Source of the DNA: Pantoea sp. IMH | Lineage (GTDB): Bacteria; Pseudomonadota; Gammaproteobacteria; Enterobacterales; Enterobacteriaceae | Length of the DNA stretch: 64,000 nucleotides | Direction: 5' to 3' | NCBI RefSeq assembly: GCF_000599885.1 | Contig: NZ_JFGT01000007.1 | Coordinates: forward strand, 186,001-250,000 | Shown here: piece by piece, positions 19,858 through 29,833 of the stretch | Position numbering within the stretch: the stretch's first letter is position 1 | Layout: each line of letters begins with the position of its first letter | Position numbers and translations under genes: made by a program | The notes under the pieces: generated by a model | What the model was told of the DNA's origin: nothing | The model's input: only the letters and a program-made list of their open reading frames with translations | The model's database searches: none

Positions 19858-20688
19858 CTATTTTTCCCAATACTCATAGCGGTAAGCCGCGCTGATATTA
19901 CGGCTGACCACGGCGCCGGGATAGGTTTCCTTCTCATGCAGATAGCTGAGCGTGCAGTTGCCGCGGTTATCCCATAGCTGGCATTCGTCCAGCGAGGTTT
20001 TTTCGCTGAACGCATTATGTTCCTGTGAGTGCAGCTTCAGCTCACGGTCCTTGTTGTCATAGTGCCAGGTCATCTTACTGTCCGGTGACTCGGAAGCCAC
20101 CAGCTGGTTTTTGGGGTTCCAGCGGTAGCGGGTTTCGCCGTTCGCCTGGCTGTCAGAACTGCGCGATACGCTTTTGATTAGCCGCTGCTGCCGATCAAAC
20201 GTATAAATCGTCTCGGTAAAACCCTTTTCCCCTTTGAGTAAAAAAGCTTCTGTGGCGCTGGTTATCGTCCCTTTTTCGCCGATCAGATAGTTAATGGTAC
20301 CCTGCTTGCGGTTGACCTCAACGGCCTTCCCCTGTTTCAACACGAAGACTGAGATATCGTATACGGCCTGCCAGCCGCTCGCTGCCTGGACAACGCTTTG
20401 TACCATCTTCAGCATCACGTTATTTTCATTTTTGTCGAAGCTGATGTCGGCGCGCAGCAGCGTCCCGCATTCATCGAACTGACCCAGAATGCGCCTTTGC
20501 TGGTTAACGTCACGCCCAAACTCCCCAAGCACAACCTGTTTTACCGGGCCTTTGGCCGTTCCACCAAGTAACACGATACCGTTACTGTTATTGATGAGCT
20601 CAGCATGAGGGGGACATTTCTGCGCCGCAAAGGCGCTGCCCATAAGCAGTAAACCAAGACTACAGACGCTCAGCATGATGATTTTCAT
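19858..20688 (-). CDS. Exported protein resembling YnfC (UPF0257)
   Basis: 276 residues with a clear Sec signal peptide (MKIIMLSVCSLGLLLMGSAF, cleavage near AFA-A) and no lipobox. It carries short repeats of the form YRYN/YDNKDRE that recall YnfC, a lipoprotein of unknown function, and shares the GPVK segment, a central DECGTL-type motif and a C-terminal pair of cysteines in CQLW and GNCTLSY. Similarity is remembered and distant, so the family call is tentative. Periplasmic location is likely. Monocistronic: terminators or convergent genes lie on both sides. Confidence 0.6.
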   Translation of the reverse strand: MKIIMLSVCSLGLLLMGSAFAAQKCPPHAELINNSNGIVLLGGTAKGPVKQVVLGEFGRDVNQQRRILGQFDECGTLLRADISFDKNENNVMLKMVQSVVQAASGWQAVYDISVFVLKQGKAVEVNRKQGTINYLIGEKGTITSATEAFLLKGEKGFTETIYTFDRQQRLIKSVSRSSDSQANGETRYRWNPKNQLVASESPDSKMTWHYDNKDRELKLHSQEHNAFSEKTSLDECQLWDNRGNCTLSYLHEKETYPGAVVSRNISAAYRYEYWEK

Positions 20689-20890
20689 CGCGATCCCGTG
20701 AAGGTAATGACATTCTGCTGTAAGTGTAAAAGGGATTCTGGCGAAGCAGAATTTATATTGCTAACTCTGGTGCCGGTAATGTGGATTTACTCAGGGGAGA
20801 CAGAGATCCACAAATGCAGATAACCGACGCCCCTGCTTTCACTCCAGCTATTATTTCAGGCTCACTGCCGGGCCCCGTTTAACCGGCGAA
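20689..20890. other. Intergenic, no gene recognised
   Basis: About 200 bp holding the promoter region of the exported protein gene; nothing else identified. Confidence 0.4.
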
Positions 20891-20916
20891 AAAAAGCCCC
20901 ATCAAAACGATGGGGC
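20889..20916 (-). terminator. Terminator after cutC
   Basis: Stem GCCCCATC / GATGGGGC with 5-base loop; seven A to its left give a U tract on the minus strand. It lies about 55 bp past the cutC stop. Confidence 0.85.
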
Positions 20917-20972
20917 CTGGTACTTGCAAACATCACGTCGCTGAACTGGCGTGCTGCGCGGCAAAATCTGGT

Positions 20973-21728
20973 TCAGGCCACGTGGACCGGTGCACTGAGC
21001 GACATGGCAACCTTCATCGCTTCGACCATATCACCGTCTACGCAGGTACGGCTGAATTCATCGGTTTCCGCAATGGAACTCATGGAAACCCCCGCTTTAC
21101 GATAGCGCATGGGCGACGCTATTCGCTGGCTGGCCGAGCTGTGGATCTCACTCAGCCCGGCTTCGATAAACTTTTGCAGGTTGCTGAGACGTACGCCAGC
21201 ACCTGCCATAATGATTGGACCACGGGTGGAGCGAGTTAGTTCCCTCAGCAGCGGCAATCCACTTTCGGCACTCTGCTGCTGCCCTGATGTCAGTATCCGG
21301 GCAACCCCCAAATCGGTCAGCTGTTGCAGCGTAACCAGCGGGCTGTGGCAGAGATCGAACGCACGATGAAAAGTGACCGCCATTCCTTCACACAGCGCCA
21401 TGATCTCTTTCATGCGCTTAAGGTCAACGTGCCCATCAACGTCCAGGATGCCGATAACCAAACCGGGAAAGCCCAGTTCACGAAGGAAAGCGACGTCGGA
21501 TTTCATTTCATTGAATTCGCCCGCGGTAAAACAAAAATCTCCCCCACGCGGACGGACGATAGGATGAACGGGAATCGTAATATTTTTCCGGGCCTGCATC
21601 AGACTGCCCGCCGACGGGGTCAGCCCACCTTCGGAGGGCGCAGCGCAAAGTTCGATACGATCGGCTCCTGCCTTCTCCGCCGTCAAAGCACAATCGACTC
21701 CGTAGCAGCATACTTCCAGTTTAAGCAT
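20973..21728 (-). CDS. cutC: Copper homeostasis protein CutC
   Basis: 251 residues, TIM-barrel. [20 protein letters not shown] at the N-terminus, [23 protein letters not shown] and [11 protein letters not shown] are family motifs. Linked to copper tolerance in bacteria, though in E. coli the phenotype was later attributed to a neighbouring regulatory RNA, so the direct role is uncertain. Cytoplasmic. Divergent from the C-S lyase gene. Confidence 0.95.
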   Translation of the reverse strand: MLKLEVCCYGVDCALTAEKAGADRIELCAAPSEGGLTPSAGSLMQARKNITIPVHPIVRPRGGDFCFTAGEFNEMKSDVAFLRELGFPGLVIGILDVDGHVDLKRMKEIMALCEGMAVTFHRAFDLCHSPLVTLQQLTDLGVARILTSGQQQSAESGLPLLRELTRSTRGPIIMAGAGVRLSNLQKFIEAGLSEIHSSASQRIASPMRYRKAGVSMSSIAETDEFSRTCVDGDMVEAMKVAMSLSAPVHVA

Positions 21729-21828
21729 TCCATCCTCCTGTTAATGCCTGCCGGTTGGTTGTGATAATCTTTCCAGATACGTAGTGTGCATTAAAAACTT
21801 ATGAATAATAGTAACGGGAAATAGTCAC

Positions 21829-22977
21829 ATGGCATCCAGTTTTAATGAACGGATCGATCGCCGTCACAGCGATAGTCTGAAATGGCAAAAATATGGTGAC
21901 CAGGATATCCTCCCTCTCTGGGTGGCCGATACGGATTTCCGCTCGCCGCAGTGCGTGATTGATGCGCTTAAAGCGCGCGTTGAACATGGCGTTTTCGGCT
22001 ACGGCGGCACGCCTGGTGAACTGATTGATGTCATCATCGCCCGGATGAGAGAACGTTATCAGTGGGAGATCAAACCTGAATGGCTGGTGTTCCTGCCCGG
22101 CATCGTCAGCGGTCTGAATATCTCGGTTCGCGCCTTCACCACCCCTCATCAGGGCACTGTCGCGCCCACCCCCATCTATCCGCCTTTCCGCTCGGCCGCC
22201 AAGCTGGCCGATCGTACGCAAATTAACGGCCAGTTACGGCTGGAAAATCAGCGCTGGGTGATGGATATCGGGGCGCTTGAGCCCCAGATGAACGGTAATG
22301 AAAAATTATTGATGCTGTGTAATCCGCAGAACCCCGGCGGCACCGTTTACCGCAAAGAGGAGCTTGAGGCGCAGCTTCGCTTCGCCCAGCGTCACGATTT
22401 GATTGTCTGCTCCGATGAAATTCATTGCGATCTCCTGCTGGAGCCCGGCGTTAAGCATATTCCTTTTGCCACGCTGAGCAGCGATGCTGAACAGCGTTCG
22501 ATCACGCTGATTTCGCCCTCTAAAACCTTCAATATTGCCGGACTGGGCGCGTCGCTGGCGATCATTCCTGACGCCAGCCTGCGGGCCCGCTTTACGCAAA
22601 CACGTCAGGGCATTGTACCTGGCGTGGATATTCTGGCTTACGTCGCCGCCACCGCGGCCTGGCGCGATGGGCAGGCCTGGCTGGATGAGAAGCTGGCCTA
22701 TCTGCGGGAAAGCCGCGATTTACTCACCAGCCGCATTAACGCAATGCCGGGACTCTCTGTCGCCCCGCCAGAAGCGACCTATCTGGCCTGGATCGATGCC
22801 AGCAAGCTGGGCGTTGCCAGCCCGGCGCGTTTCTTTGAACATCACGGTCTGGGCTTCTCGGCAGGACGGGAATTTGGCGACGATGGGTTTGTTCGCTTTA
22901 ACTTTGGCTGCCCGCGAGACCTCATCCATGAGGCGCTCCGGCGGATGGAAAACGCGTTGAGAACGCTTAACCGTTAA
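21829..22977 (+). CDS. MalY/PatB family cystathionine beta-lyase (C-S lyase)
   Basis: 382 residues, fold-type I PLP enzyme. The PLP lysine is K232 in ISPSKTFNIAGL; DEIHCDL and LCNPQNPGG are the usual cofactor-binding segments, and VADTDFRSP near the N-terminus is typical of the MalY/PatB group. Cleaves cysteine-S conjugates such as cystathionine; MalY also modulates maltose regulation in E. coli, which nothing here suggests. GGGAAAT lies 8 bp before the ATG. Convergent with yecM, only 2 bp apart. Confidence 0.88.
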   Translation: MASSFNERIDRRHSDSLKWQKYGDQDILPLWVADTDFRSPQCVIDALKARVEHGVFGYGGTPGELIDVIIARMRERYQWEIKPEWLVFLPGIVSGLNISVRAFTTPHQGTVAPTPIYPPFRSAAKLADRTQINGQLRLENQRWVMDIGALEPQMNGNEKLLMLCNPQNPGGTVYRKEELEAQLRFAQRHDLIVCSDEIHCDLLLEPGVKHIPFATLSSDAEQRSITLISPSKTFNIAGLGASLAIIPDASLRARFTQTRQGIVPGVDILAYVAATAAWRDGQAWLDEKLAYLRESRDLLTSRINAMPGLSVAPPEATYLAWIDASKLGVASPARFFEHHGLGFSAGREFGDDGFVRFNFGCPRDLIHEALRRMENALRTLNR

Positions 22978-22979
22978 GG

Positions 22980-23543
22980 TTACGCGCGCTCGCTCTCCAC
23001 AATCTCTTTCAGGCTCCAGGGATGGAACTTGATGGTCACCGTACCATCGGTCACCGCCAGAGTAGGATTAGGCAGCCTCTCGCCTTCACCTTCCGGCGCG
23101 CTGCTTTTTACTGAAATGCCAGGTTCACATAAGCCTTCGTCAGCAAGCAGGGCCAGCGCCCGCATCCCCAGCTGTGCCGGTTCGCCTCTCAGCACGACCT
23201 CAATATGTTCCCAGCCCTCATGCCGGTACAAGCGGTTGCCCGGCCAGGGGAGCTCAATCACCGCGATTTCCCACGGCCCTACCTTCAGCGGGCAACGCAG
23301 TTCAAAGAGTGCGATAGGACGACCGTTGATCGTTTTTTCTGAAAACAGCTCGCCAAGCTGTAAAAAGCCTTGCTTCCAGCGTTCCGCGGTGGTGTTCTGA
23401 TGACAGCGCACGGCGATATGATCCACTGCCAGTGAAGCGAGATCGAGCCCGAGCCGGGCCGCCAGCTGATTAAGAGAAGCTTCAAATTGCGGCAAATCAT
23501 TAGCCAGATCGCTCAGTTTGTCTTTCCATATCTCTTCAGACAT
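22980..23543 (-). CDS. yecM: VOC-fold protein YecM
   Basis: 187 residues from the ATG chosen by exact N-terminal alignment to E. coli YecM (188); an in-frame ATG seven codons upstream (23564) is the alternative. DHIAVRCHQNTTAERW, WPGNRLYRHEGWEHIE and LPNPTLAVTDGTVTIKFHPW are diagnostic. Metal-binding vicinal-oxygen-chelate fold, no known substrate. Between cutC and argS as in E. coli. Confidence 0.92.
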   Translation of the reverse strand: MSEEIWKDKLSDLANDLPQFEASLNQLAARLGLDLASLAVDHIAVRCHQNTTAERWKQGFLQLGELFSEKTINGRPIALFELRCPLKVGPWEIAVIELPWPGNRLYRHEGWEHIEVVLRGEPAQLGMRALALLADEGLCEPGISVKSSAPEGEGERLPNPTLAVTDGTVTIKFHPWSLKEIVESERA

Positions 23544-23851
23544 GCTCATTTCGCCATATAACATTAATTAACCTTATCATTACGCACATTTCCCAGGCAC
23601 TCTCCGGTCCACTGTAGTAAACAATTTCTCATAAATTATGTAACATTCTTATCAAATGCCGCGTTTTTCTCCAGGAAAGCTCAGTTTTCGCTGGCACAGT
23701 ACCAGTTCTTACTTTAGAAAGTTACCTTTAACTATCTGTTTTGATTTGAGTTAAATTGTACAATGCGACGATTCTTAAATACAAATCGGCATGCTGTACT
23801 GTATGATTTTACTTCTTAATTGAACCCGGTTTTCCTTAAAGGAAAGGCATC
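23544..23851. other. AT-rich intergenic region
   Basis: About 300 bp between divergent yecM and a small membrane protein gene. It is AT-rich with several TTG/TATAAT-like words (for example around 23745-23815) and probably carries promoters for both; none can be fixed by eye. Confidence 0.4.
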
Positions 23852-23977
23852 ATGCTCATGTTAATCTTTGTCGCAGTGCTGATCGCGATGATGGGGTTTG
23901 CTCTGGTACGCCACTGGAAGATCCGTAATACGAAAACCACCGTTGCCAGCCCTTACCGGCCACATCGTCGCCGTTAA
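23852..23977 (+). CDS. 41-residue single-pass membrane protein
   Basis: ATG with GGAAAGG 5 bases upstream, then one hydrophobic helix (residues ~2-19, LIFVAVLIAMMGFALV) followed by a basic tail rich in Arg, Lys, His and Pro ending in RRR. The topology is probably N-out or N-in by the positive-inside rule with the tail in the cytoplasm. A hairpin with a short T run lies 16 bp past the stop. I do not recognise a family. The good ribosome site, helix-plus-basic-tail pattern and terminator favour a real small gene. Confidence 0.65.
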   Translation: MLMLIFVAVLIAMMGFALVRHWKIRNTKTTVASPYRPHRRR

Positions 23978-23992
23978 GTCCCCTCTCTCAGG

Positions 23993-24023
23993 CGGGAAAC
24001 TGCGTTCACCGGGTTTCCCGTTT
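23993..24023 (+). terminator. Probable terminator of the small membrane protein gene
   Basis: Stem CGGGAAAC / GTTTCCCG with 12-base loop and TTT tail. Confidence 0.55.
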
Positions 24024-24194
24024 CTGATCCTGTCCCTACAGGTTCCTGGATAACCGGAACGAAAATGCAGTATACTTTTCCCCTTATTTTTTTAGCGGTG
24101 CCATTGTACAGCAGATCCCTCTGCTGACGGGCTTCGCTGAGGCAGGCGGCCTGCGCAACTAGCGCGGGCCTTTTCAGCATATTAAGGTAACCCG

Positions 24195-25925
24195 GTGAAT
24201 ATTCAGGCTCTTCTTTCCGAAAAAGTCAGTCAGGCGATGATCGCAGCAGGCGCCCCGGCCGACTGTGAACCCCAGGTTCGGCAGTCAGCTAAAGTCCAGT
24301 TTGGTGACTACCAGGCAAACGGCATCATGGCCGTGGCCAAAAAACTGGGCATGGCGCCCCGACAACTGGCAGAAGAAGTCCTCCGGCATCTCGATCTTCA
24401 GGGCATCGCCAGCAAGGTGGAGATCGCCGGACCGGGCTTTATCAATCTTTTCCTCGACGCTGGCTGGCTTTCCGCTCAGGTGGATAGCGTGATCGATGCG
24501 CCGCGCCTTGGCGTGGCGCCGGTCGAGCCGCAAACGGTGGTTATCGACTATTCCGCGCCAAACGTGGCCAAAGAGATGCATGTTGGCCACGTACGCTCCA
24601 CCATCATTGGTGATGCCGCCGTCCGCACGCTCTCATTCCTCGGTCATAATGTGATCCGTGCCAACCATGTCGGCGACTGGGGTACGCAGTTCGGTATGCT
24701 GATTGCGTTCCTGGAAAAACAGCAGAATGAGCATCACGAAGAGATCGCCCTTTCTGACCTGGAAAATTTCTACCGTGAAGCTAAGCGCACCTACGATGAA
24801 GATCCGGCCTTTGCCGAACGCGCGCGCGGCTACGTGGTGAAGTTGCAGGGCGGCGATGAATACTGCCGTAAAATGTGGAAAAAGCTGGTCGACATTACCA
24901 TGTCTCATAACCAGATCGTCTATGACCGCATGAACGTGACGCTGACCCGTGATGACGTGATGGGCGAAAGCCTCTATAACGACATGCTGCCCGGCATCGT
25001 GGCCGACCTGAAAGCTAAAGGTCTGGCGGTCGAGAGCGAAGGCGCAACGGTGGTTTTCCTTGACGAATATAAGAATAAAGATGGCGATCCGATGGGCGTG
25101 ATCATCCAGAAAAAGGATGGCGGCTATCTTTACACCACCACCGATATCGCCTGCGCTAAGTACCGTTATGAAACGCTGAAGGCTGACCGCGTACTTTACT
25201 ACATCGATTCGCGCCAGCATCAGCATCTGATGCAGGCATGGACCATCGTGCGTAAAGCGGGCTACGTGCCGGAGTCCGTGCCGCTTGAGCACCACGCTTT
25301 CGGCATGATGCTCGGCAAAGATGGCAAACCGTTCAAAACCCGTGCGGGCGGCACCATTAAACTCGCCGACCTGCTGGATGAAGCGGTTGAGCGCGCCACG
25401 CAGCTGGTGCGTGAGAAAAACCCGGATATGCCTGAAGATGAGCTGAAGGCGCTGGCCAACAGCGTGGGAATTGGCGCGGTGAAATATGCCGATCTCTCCA
25501 AAAGCCGCACGACCGATTACGTGTTTGACTGGGATAACATGCTGGCCTTCGAAGGCAACACCGCACCTTATATGCAGTATGCCTATACCCGCGTCCTCTC
25601 CGTCTTCCGTAAAGCGGGCATCGCAGAATCTGAAGTGACCGGGAAAACGCTTATCGCGGAAGAGAGAGAAGCGGCCCTGGCCGTCCGCCTGCTGCAGTTT
25701 GATGAAACCATCACTCAGGTGGCCCGCGACGGTACGCCGCACGTAATGTGCGCCTACCTCTACGACCTGGCCGGTCTGTTCTCAGGCTTTTATGAACACT
25801 GCCCAATCCTTACCGCAGCGGATGAAGCTACCCGCCAGAGCCGCCTGAAGCTGGCGCTGCTGACGGCAAAAACGCTGAAGCTGGGTCTGGATACGCTGGG
25901 CATTGAGACGGTAGAAAGGATGTAA
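24195..25925 (+). CDS. argS: Arginyl-tRNA synthetase
   Basis: 576 residues (E. coli 577), GTG start preceded by TAAGG, and [11 protein letters not shown] as in E. coli. N-terminal Add-1 domain for tRNA D-loop recognition, the class I HIGH-type motif as VHVGHVRST, a catalytic core without a canonical KMSKS (normal for ArgRS) and a helical anticodon-binding end ([17 protein letters not shown]). Charges tRNA-Arg. Confidence 0.98.
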   Translation: MNIQALLSEKVSQAMIAAGAPADCEPQVRQSAKVQFGDYQANGIMAVAKKLGMAPRQLAEEVLRHLDLQGIASKVEIAGPGFINLFLDAGWLSAQVDSVIDAPRLGVAPVEPQTVVIDYSAPNVAKEMHVGHVRSTIIGDAAVRTLSFLGHNVIRANHVGDWGTQFGMLIAFLEKQQNEHHEEIALSDLENFYREAKRTYDEDPAFAERARGYVVKLQGGDEYCRKMWKKLVDITMSHNQIVYDRMNVTLTRDDVMGESLYNDMLPGIVADLKAKGLAVESEGATVVFLDEYKNKDGDPMGVIIQKKDGGYLYTTTDIACAKYRYETLKADRVLYYIDSRQHQHLMQAWTIVRKAGYVPESVPLEHHAFGMMLGKDGKPFKTRAGGTIKLADLLDEAVERATQLVREKNPDMPEDELKALANSVGIGAVKYADLSKSRTTDYVFDWDNMLAFEGNTAPYMQYAYTRVLSVFRKAGIAESEVTGKTLIAEEREAALAVRLLQFDETITQVARDGTPHVMCAYLYDLAGLFSGFYEHCPILTAADEATRQSRLKLALLTAKTLKLGLDTLGIETVERM

Positions 25926-26009
25926 CGCCGTTTCCGGATCCAGAAGGTCAAAGAAGTAAACCGTAATTGTATTTGCAGACGGCAAATCAGGTTAAGGCTG
26001 CAGAACTCA

Positions 26010-26036
26010 GAGGCAATCATCGATTGCCTCTTTTTT
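26010..26036 (+). terminator. Terminator after argS
   Basis: Stem GAGGCAAT / ATTGCCTC, 5-base loop, six T. Its T tract overlaps the flhE stop codon on the other strand. Confidence 0.88.
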
Positions 26037-26430
26037 ACTGGTAATTCACCATCACCTGGTTACTCAACACGCGTAGCGGCTGTGGCAGCCTTCCTTTACC
26101 TTCCACGCCATAGGCGAAATGCAGGCTCTCCCCCGCCGGAATATTGCTCAGCCCACTCGTTGTTCCACTCGCTCCTTCCAGCGCCACACAGCGGGTCTGA
26201 GCACAAAGATAAACTCGCAAGCCGGAAGGCGGCGGACCGGTCAGCACATAGCGCCAGGCTATCTGCGTAATTGCGCCGCTGACAGGTTCTGCCGGACTCA
26301 GCGCTGGCGACGTCGCCATCTGACCGCGGTTGCCTACGCCTGGCCCAGCTGAGCTGGCCTGCCAGCCCCCGGCAGCCATGACCGTGCCGGGTAACACGAG
26401 CGCCAGTAACAGCAAAGCGCTTCTCATCAC
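26035..26430 (-). CDS. flhE: Flagellar protein FlhE
   Basis: 131 residues (E. coli 130), with a signal peptide (MMRSALLLLALVLPGTVMAA), so it is periplasmic. Known as an accessory protein that regulates proton leakage through the flagellar export gate. Cysteines in YLCAQTRCVAL could form a disulfide. Its ATG overlaps the flhA stop by 4 bp. Last gene of the flhBAE operon. Confidence 0.93.
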   Translation of the reverse strand: MMRSALLLLALVLPGTVMAAGGWQASSAGPGVGNRGQMATSPALSPAEPVSGAITQIAWRYVLTGPPPSGLRVYLCAQTRCVALEGASGTTSGLSNIPAGESLHFAYGVEGKGRLPQPLRVLSNQVMVNYQ

Positions 26431-28505
26431 TGTCCTCCGATGGTTGAGGTCATACGGATTTGACGGTTGTCGGTCAGCTCAAGATTAGAGATCACCATTA
26501 ACTGTGGCAGGTTACGGCGCAGGAAGCGGGCCAGCAGCGCACGCAGCGGATGGTTAACCAGCAAGACCGGCGGCGCACCCAGCGCTTCCTGATGATTTAA
26601 TGCGCCCTGCGCCTGGGCCAGCAGGCGATCTGCCAGGCCCGGCTCCAGTCCGCCACCGCCCTGCAAGGCCTGTAGCAGCAGGCGTTCCAGCGTACTGTCG
26701 AGGCCAATAACCTGCACCTCTCCGTTGCCGGGGAACCACTGCTGAGTGATGGCTCTGCCGAGCGCGACGCGCACCACCGAGGTCAGTTCATGCGGATCGT
26801 TCTGTACCGGCGCGTGCTCCGCCAGCGTTTCGATAATGGTGCGCATATCGCGAATGGAGACGCGCTCCAGCAACAGATTTTGCAGCACTTTATGCAGCGT
26901 CGTCAGCGTGATAACGCCCGGGATCAGATCTTCCGTCAGCTTAGGCATCTCCTGGGTAACGCGATCCAGCAGCTGCTGCGCCTCCTGACGGCCAAACAGC
27001 TCGCTGGCGTGCTGGCCGATCAGATGGTTAAGGTGCGTGGCGACCACGGTACTTGCCTCCACCACGGTAAAGCCCTGAATCTGCGCCTGCTCTTTCAGCG
27101 CGCTGTCGATCCAGACCGCTGCAAGGCCGAAGGCCGGATCGACCGTCACCTCACCCGGTAGCGTCCCGGCGGCGGTGCCTGGGTTGATCGCCATCCAGCG
27201 GCCAGGGTAAGCGTCACCGCTGCCAATTTCCACCCCCTTCATCAGGATACGGTAGCGTGCAGGCGGCAGATCCATGTTGTCACGGATATGAACAACCGGC
27301 GGCAGGAAGCCCATTTCCTGCGCGAATTTCTTACGGATACTGCGGATACGTCCCAGCAGTTCACCGTCCTGAGTATTGTCCACCATCGGGATCAGCCGGT
27401 AGCCGACTTCCATCCCGAGGGAGTCTTCGAGCTGAACGTCAGTCCAGGAAGCCTCCACCGTGGCGGCCGTTTCGGGCGCACGGGTTTTCACCGGCACTTC
27501 CGCTTTCGGCTGCATCTCTTTGCCCCGGAGATACCAGGCCAGACCAAGCAGTGCTGCGGTAAAAAGCAGAAAGACGAAGTTTGGCATGCCGGGCACCATG
27601 CCCAGTAATCCCAGTACGCCCGCACTCAGCATCATCACGCGTGGGTTTTTGAACAGCTGGGTCACCATCTGCTCGCCAACGTCCTGGTCGGTGGCGACGC
27701 GAGTCACGATAACGCCTGCCGCTGTAGAGATCACCAGCGCCGGGATCTGCGCGACGAGGCCGTCACCGATGGTCAGCAGCGTATAGGTTTCACCCGCGCT
27801 ACCGACTGACATGCCGTGCTGAATAACGCCAACCAGCAGGCCACCAATTACGTTGATGACCATGATCATGATGCCGGCGATGGCGTCACCACGCACAAAC
27901 TTACTGGCGCCGTCCATTGAGCCGTAGAAATCCGCTTCCTGAGTAACATCTGAACGGCGCTTTTTCGCTTCCTCTTCACCGATCAGACCGGCGTTGAGAT
28001 CGGCGTCGATGGCCATCTGTTTGCCCGGCATACCGTCGAGAACAAAGCGTGCGCCAACCTCTGCGATACGCCCTGCACCCTTGGTGATTACCATAAAGTT
28101 GATAATAATGAGGATAACAAAAACCACGATGCCGATGGCAAAGTTGCCGCCGACCAGGAAGTGACCGAAGGCTTCGACCACCTGACCCGCCGCCGCGCCG
28201 CCGGTATGCCCTTCCATCAGGATAATACGCGTCGAAGCGACGTTCAGCGCCAGGCGTAACAGCGTGGAGAAGAGCAGAATGGTTGGAAAAGCGGCAAAAT
28301 CCAGCGTGCGCTGGGTGAACATCGCCACTAACAGCACCATGATCGACAGCGCGATATTAAAGGTGAACAGCAGATCGAGGATGAAGGCAGGCAGCGGCAG
28401 CACCATCATCGACAGGATCATCAGGATCAATACCGGTCCGGCCATCACCTGCCATTGGGTATCTTTAAAATTTGGTAAGCGTAGTCGTGCGGCCAGATTC
28501 GCCAT
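26427..28505 (-). CDS. flhA: Flagellar type III export gate protein FlhA
   Basis: 692 residues (E. coli 692). Eight N-terminal membrane helices, the FHIPEP signature region (LPAFILDLLFTFNIALSIMV, TILLFSTLLRLALNVASTR, GAGRIAEVGARFVLDGMPGK), then a large cytoplasmic domain that docks substrates and chaperones. It uses the proton motive force for export. One-base overlap with flhB. Confidence 0.98.
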   Translation of the reverse strand: MANLAARLRLPNFKDTQWQVMAGPVLILMILSMMVLPLPAFILDLLFTFNIALSIMVLLVAMFTQRTLDFAAFPTILLFSTLLRLALNVASTRIILMEGHTGGAAAGQVVEAFGHFLVGGNFAIGIVVFVILIIINFMVITKGAGRIAEVGARFVLDGMPGKQMAIDADLNAGLIGEEEAKKRRSDVTQEADFYGSMDGASKFVRGDAIAGIMIMVINVIGGLLVGVIQHGMSVGSAGETYTLLTIGDGLVAQIPALVISTAAGVIVTRVATDQDVGEQMVTQLFKNPRVMMLSAGVLGLLGMVPGMPNFVFLLFTAALLGLAWYLRGKEMQPKAEVPVKTRAPETAATVEASWTDVQLEDSLGMEVGYRLIPMVDNTQDGELLGRIRSIRKKFAQEMGFLPPVVHIRDNMDLPPARYRILMKGVEIGSGDAYPGRWMAINPGTAAGTLPGEVTVDPAFGLAAVWIDSALKEQAQIQGFTVVEASTVVATHLNHLIGQHASELFGRQEAQQLLDRVTQEMPKLTEDLIPGVITLTTLHKVLQNLLLERVSIRDMRTIIETLAEHAPVQNDPHELTSVVRVALGRAITQQWFPGNGEVQVIGLDSTLERLLLQALQGGGGLEPGLADRLLAQAQGALNHQEALGAPPVLLVNHPLRALLARFLRRNLPQLMVISNLELTDNRQIRMTSTIGGQ

Positions 28506-29650
28506 CAGTCTTCTTCTCTTGAGCCAAAGTCCAGCGCGTCCGGCACCGGTAAATTGTCAGGTTTTTTCGGAGCCAGGCCACCCTCCAGCTTCCAGCGACG
28601 GAGCTGCCAGACCCAGGCTAACACTTCTGCTACAGCGGCATATAACGTTCCCGGAATATGCTGCCCAATCTCAGTATGGCGGTAGAGCGCACGCGCCAGC
28701 GGCGGCGCCTCCAGCACCGGAATACGGTGTTCTTTACCCAGTTCGCGAATACGCAGCGCAATCTCTCCGGCCCCTTTCGCTACCACTTTGGGGGCGCTCA
28801 TCTTGCCTTCGTCATATTTCAGCGCCACCGAGTAGTGCGTCGGGTTGGTGACGATCACGTCCGCCTTCGGCACATCAGACATCATGCGCCGCTGGGCCGC
28901 AGCCCTCATCTGCTGACGGATGCGCCCTTTGACGTGCGGGTCGCCTTCCTGCTGTTTAAACTCGTCGCGAATATTCTGGCGGGTCATGCGCAGCCCTTTG
29001 TAGTAGCTGTAGACCTGCCAGAAAACGTCAAATCCCACCATCGGTGAAAGGCCAAGGACCACCAGCAGGCAGCACATCGCAATCATATTCAGCGCGCTGG
29101 CCAGTGCATTGAACGGCGATTCGCTGACCAGCCTCAGCATGTCCGGCCAGTGATAACGCAGATAAAGCCAGGTGACACAGCCCACCAGCAGCGCTTTCAG
29201 TACGGCCTTAAGCAGTTCTGCCGCCGACTGGGCGGAAAACAACTTGCCCAGCCCTTTGATCGGGTTCATTTTGCCCACATCAAATTTGATCGCCTTGCCG
29301 CTGATCACCACGCCGCCAAGCAGCATGGGGGCGGCGATCGCCACCAGCACCAGCCCGGCCATCATCGGCAACAGCGCAAAAACGGCCTGCGGGATCAGCG
29401 CCCCAATTTGATGCAGCATCAGGGTGCTGTCGCTCACCACCGAATGGTTGAATTTGAGGCCGTCGGCCAGCAGCGCGCCCAGCTTTCTGGCAATGGTGAG
29501 GCCGCTCATCCAGAGAATGCTCAGCCCCGCCACCAGCATCAGTACGGAGGTCAGCTCACGCGATCGCGGGATCTGACCCTCTTCCCTGGCCTTTTCTATT
29601 CGGTGGGGTGTGGCTTCTTCGGTCTTTTCTTCGTCGCTGTCCTGGGACAC
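28505..29650 (-). CDS. flhB: Flagellar export switch protein FlhB
   Basis: 381 residues (E. coli 382). Four membrane helices and a cytoplasmic domain with the autocleavage site NPTH in VTNPTHYSVALKY, which sets the switch from rod/hook to filament export. First gene of flhBAE. About 180 bp separate it from cheZ, where an FlhDC-dependent promoter is expected. Confidence 0.98.
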   Translation of the reverse strand: MSQDSDEEKTEEATPHRIEKAREEGQIPRSRELTSVLMLVAGLSILWMSGLTIARKLGALLADGLKFNHSVVSDSTLMLHQIGALIPQAVFALLPMMAGLVLVAIAAPMLLGGVVISGKAIKFDVGKMNPIKGLGKLFSAQSAAELLKAVLKALLVGCVTWLYLRYHWPDMLRLVSESPFNALASALNMIAMCCLLVVLGLSPMVGFDVFWQVYSYYKGLRMTRQNIRDEFKQQEGDPHVKGRIRQQMRAAAQRRMMSDVPKADVIVTNPTHYSVALKYDEGKMSAPKVVAKGAGEIALRIRELGKEHRIPVLEAPPLARALYRHTEIGQHIPGTLYAAVAEVLAWVWQLRRWKLEGGLAPKKPDNLPVPDALDFGSREED

Positions 29651-29806
29651 GGCAGCTCACCCTCAATGCGGAATTTCAGCGGGTAGCATGCCAAATTCGG
29701 GCTGCAATGATGGCGCGAGTAAACCGCTAAATAGGGGGTTATTTTGCGGATAGCAGAAAAAGGGGACAGCAGAAGCCGCCCCCTGGGTCAGAGGAGAGTG
29801 CCCGCG

Positions 29807-29826
29807 CCGGTTTGCCACCGGCGCGG
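29807..29826 (-). terminator. Hairpin after cheZ
   Basis: Stem CGCGCCGGT / ACCGGCGCG around a short loop, 8 bp beyond the cheZ stop, without a T run. It may attenuate read-through into flhB. Confidence 0.45.
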
Positions 29827-29833
29827 TAAGCCA

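Noticed and set aside
24633..25742. 369-codon minus-strand frame opposite argS
   Set aside because: Antisense shadow of argS; long only because of codon bias, with no family resemblance.
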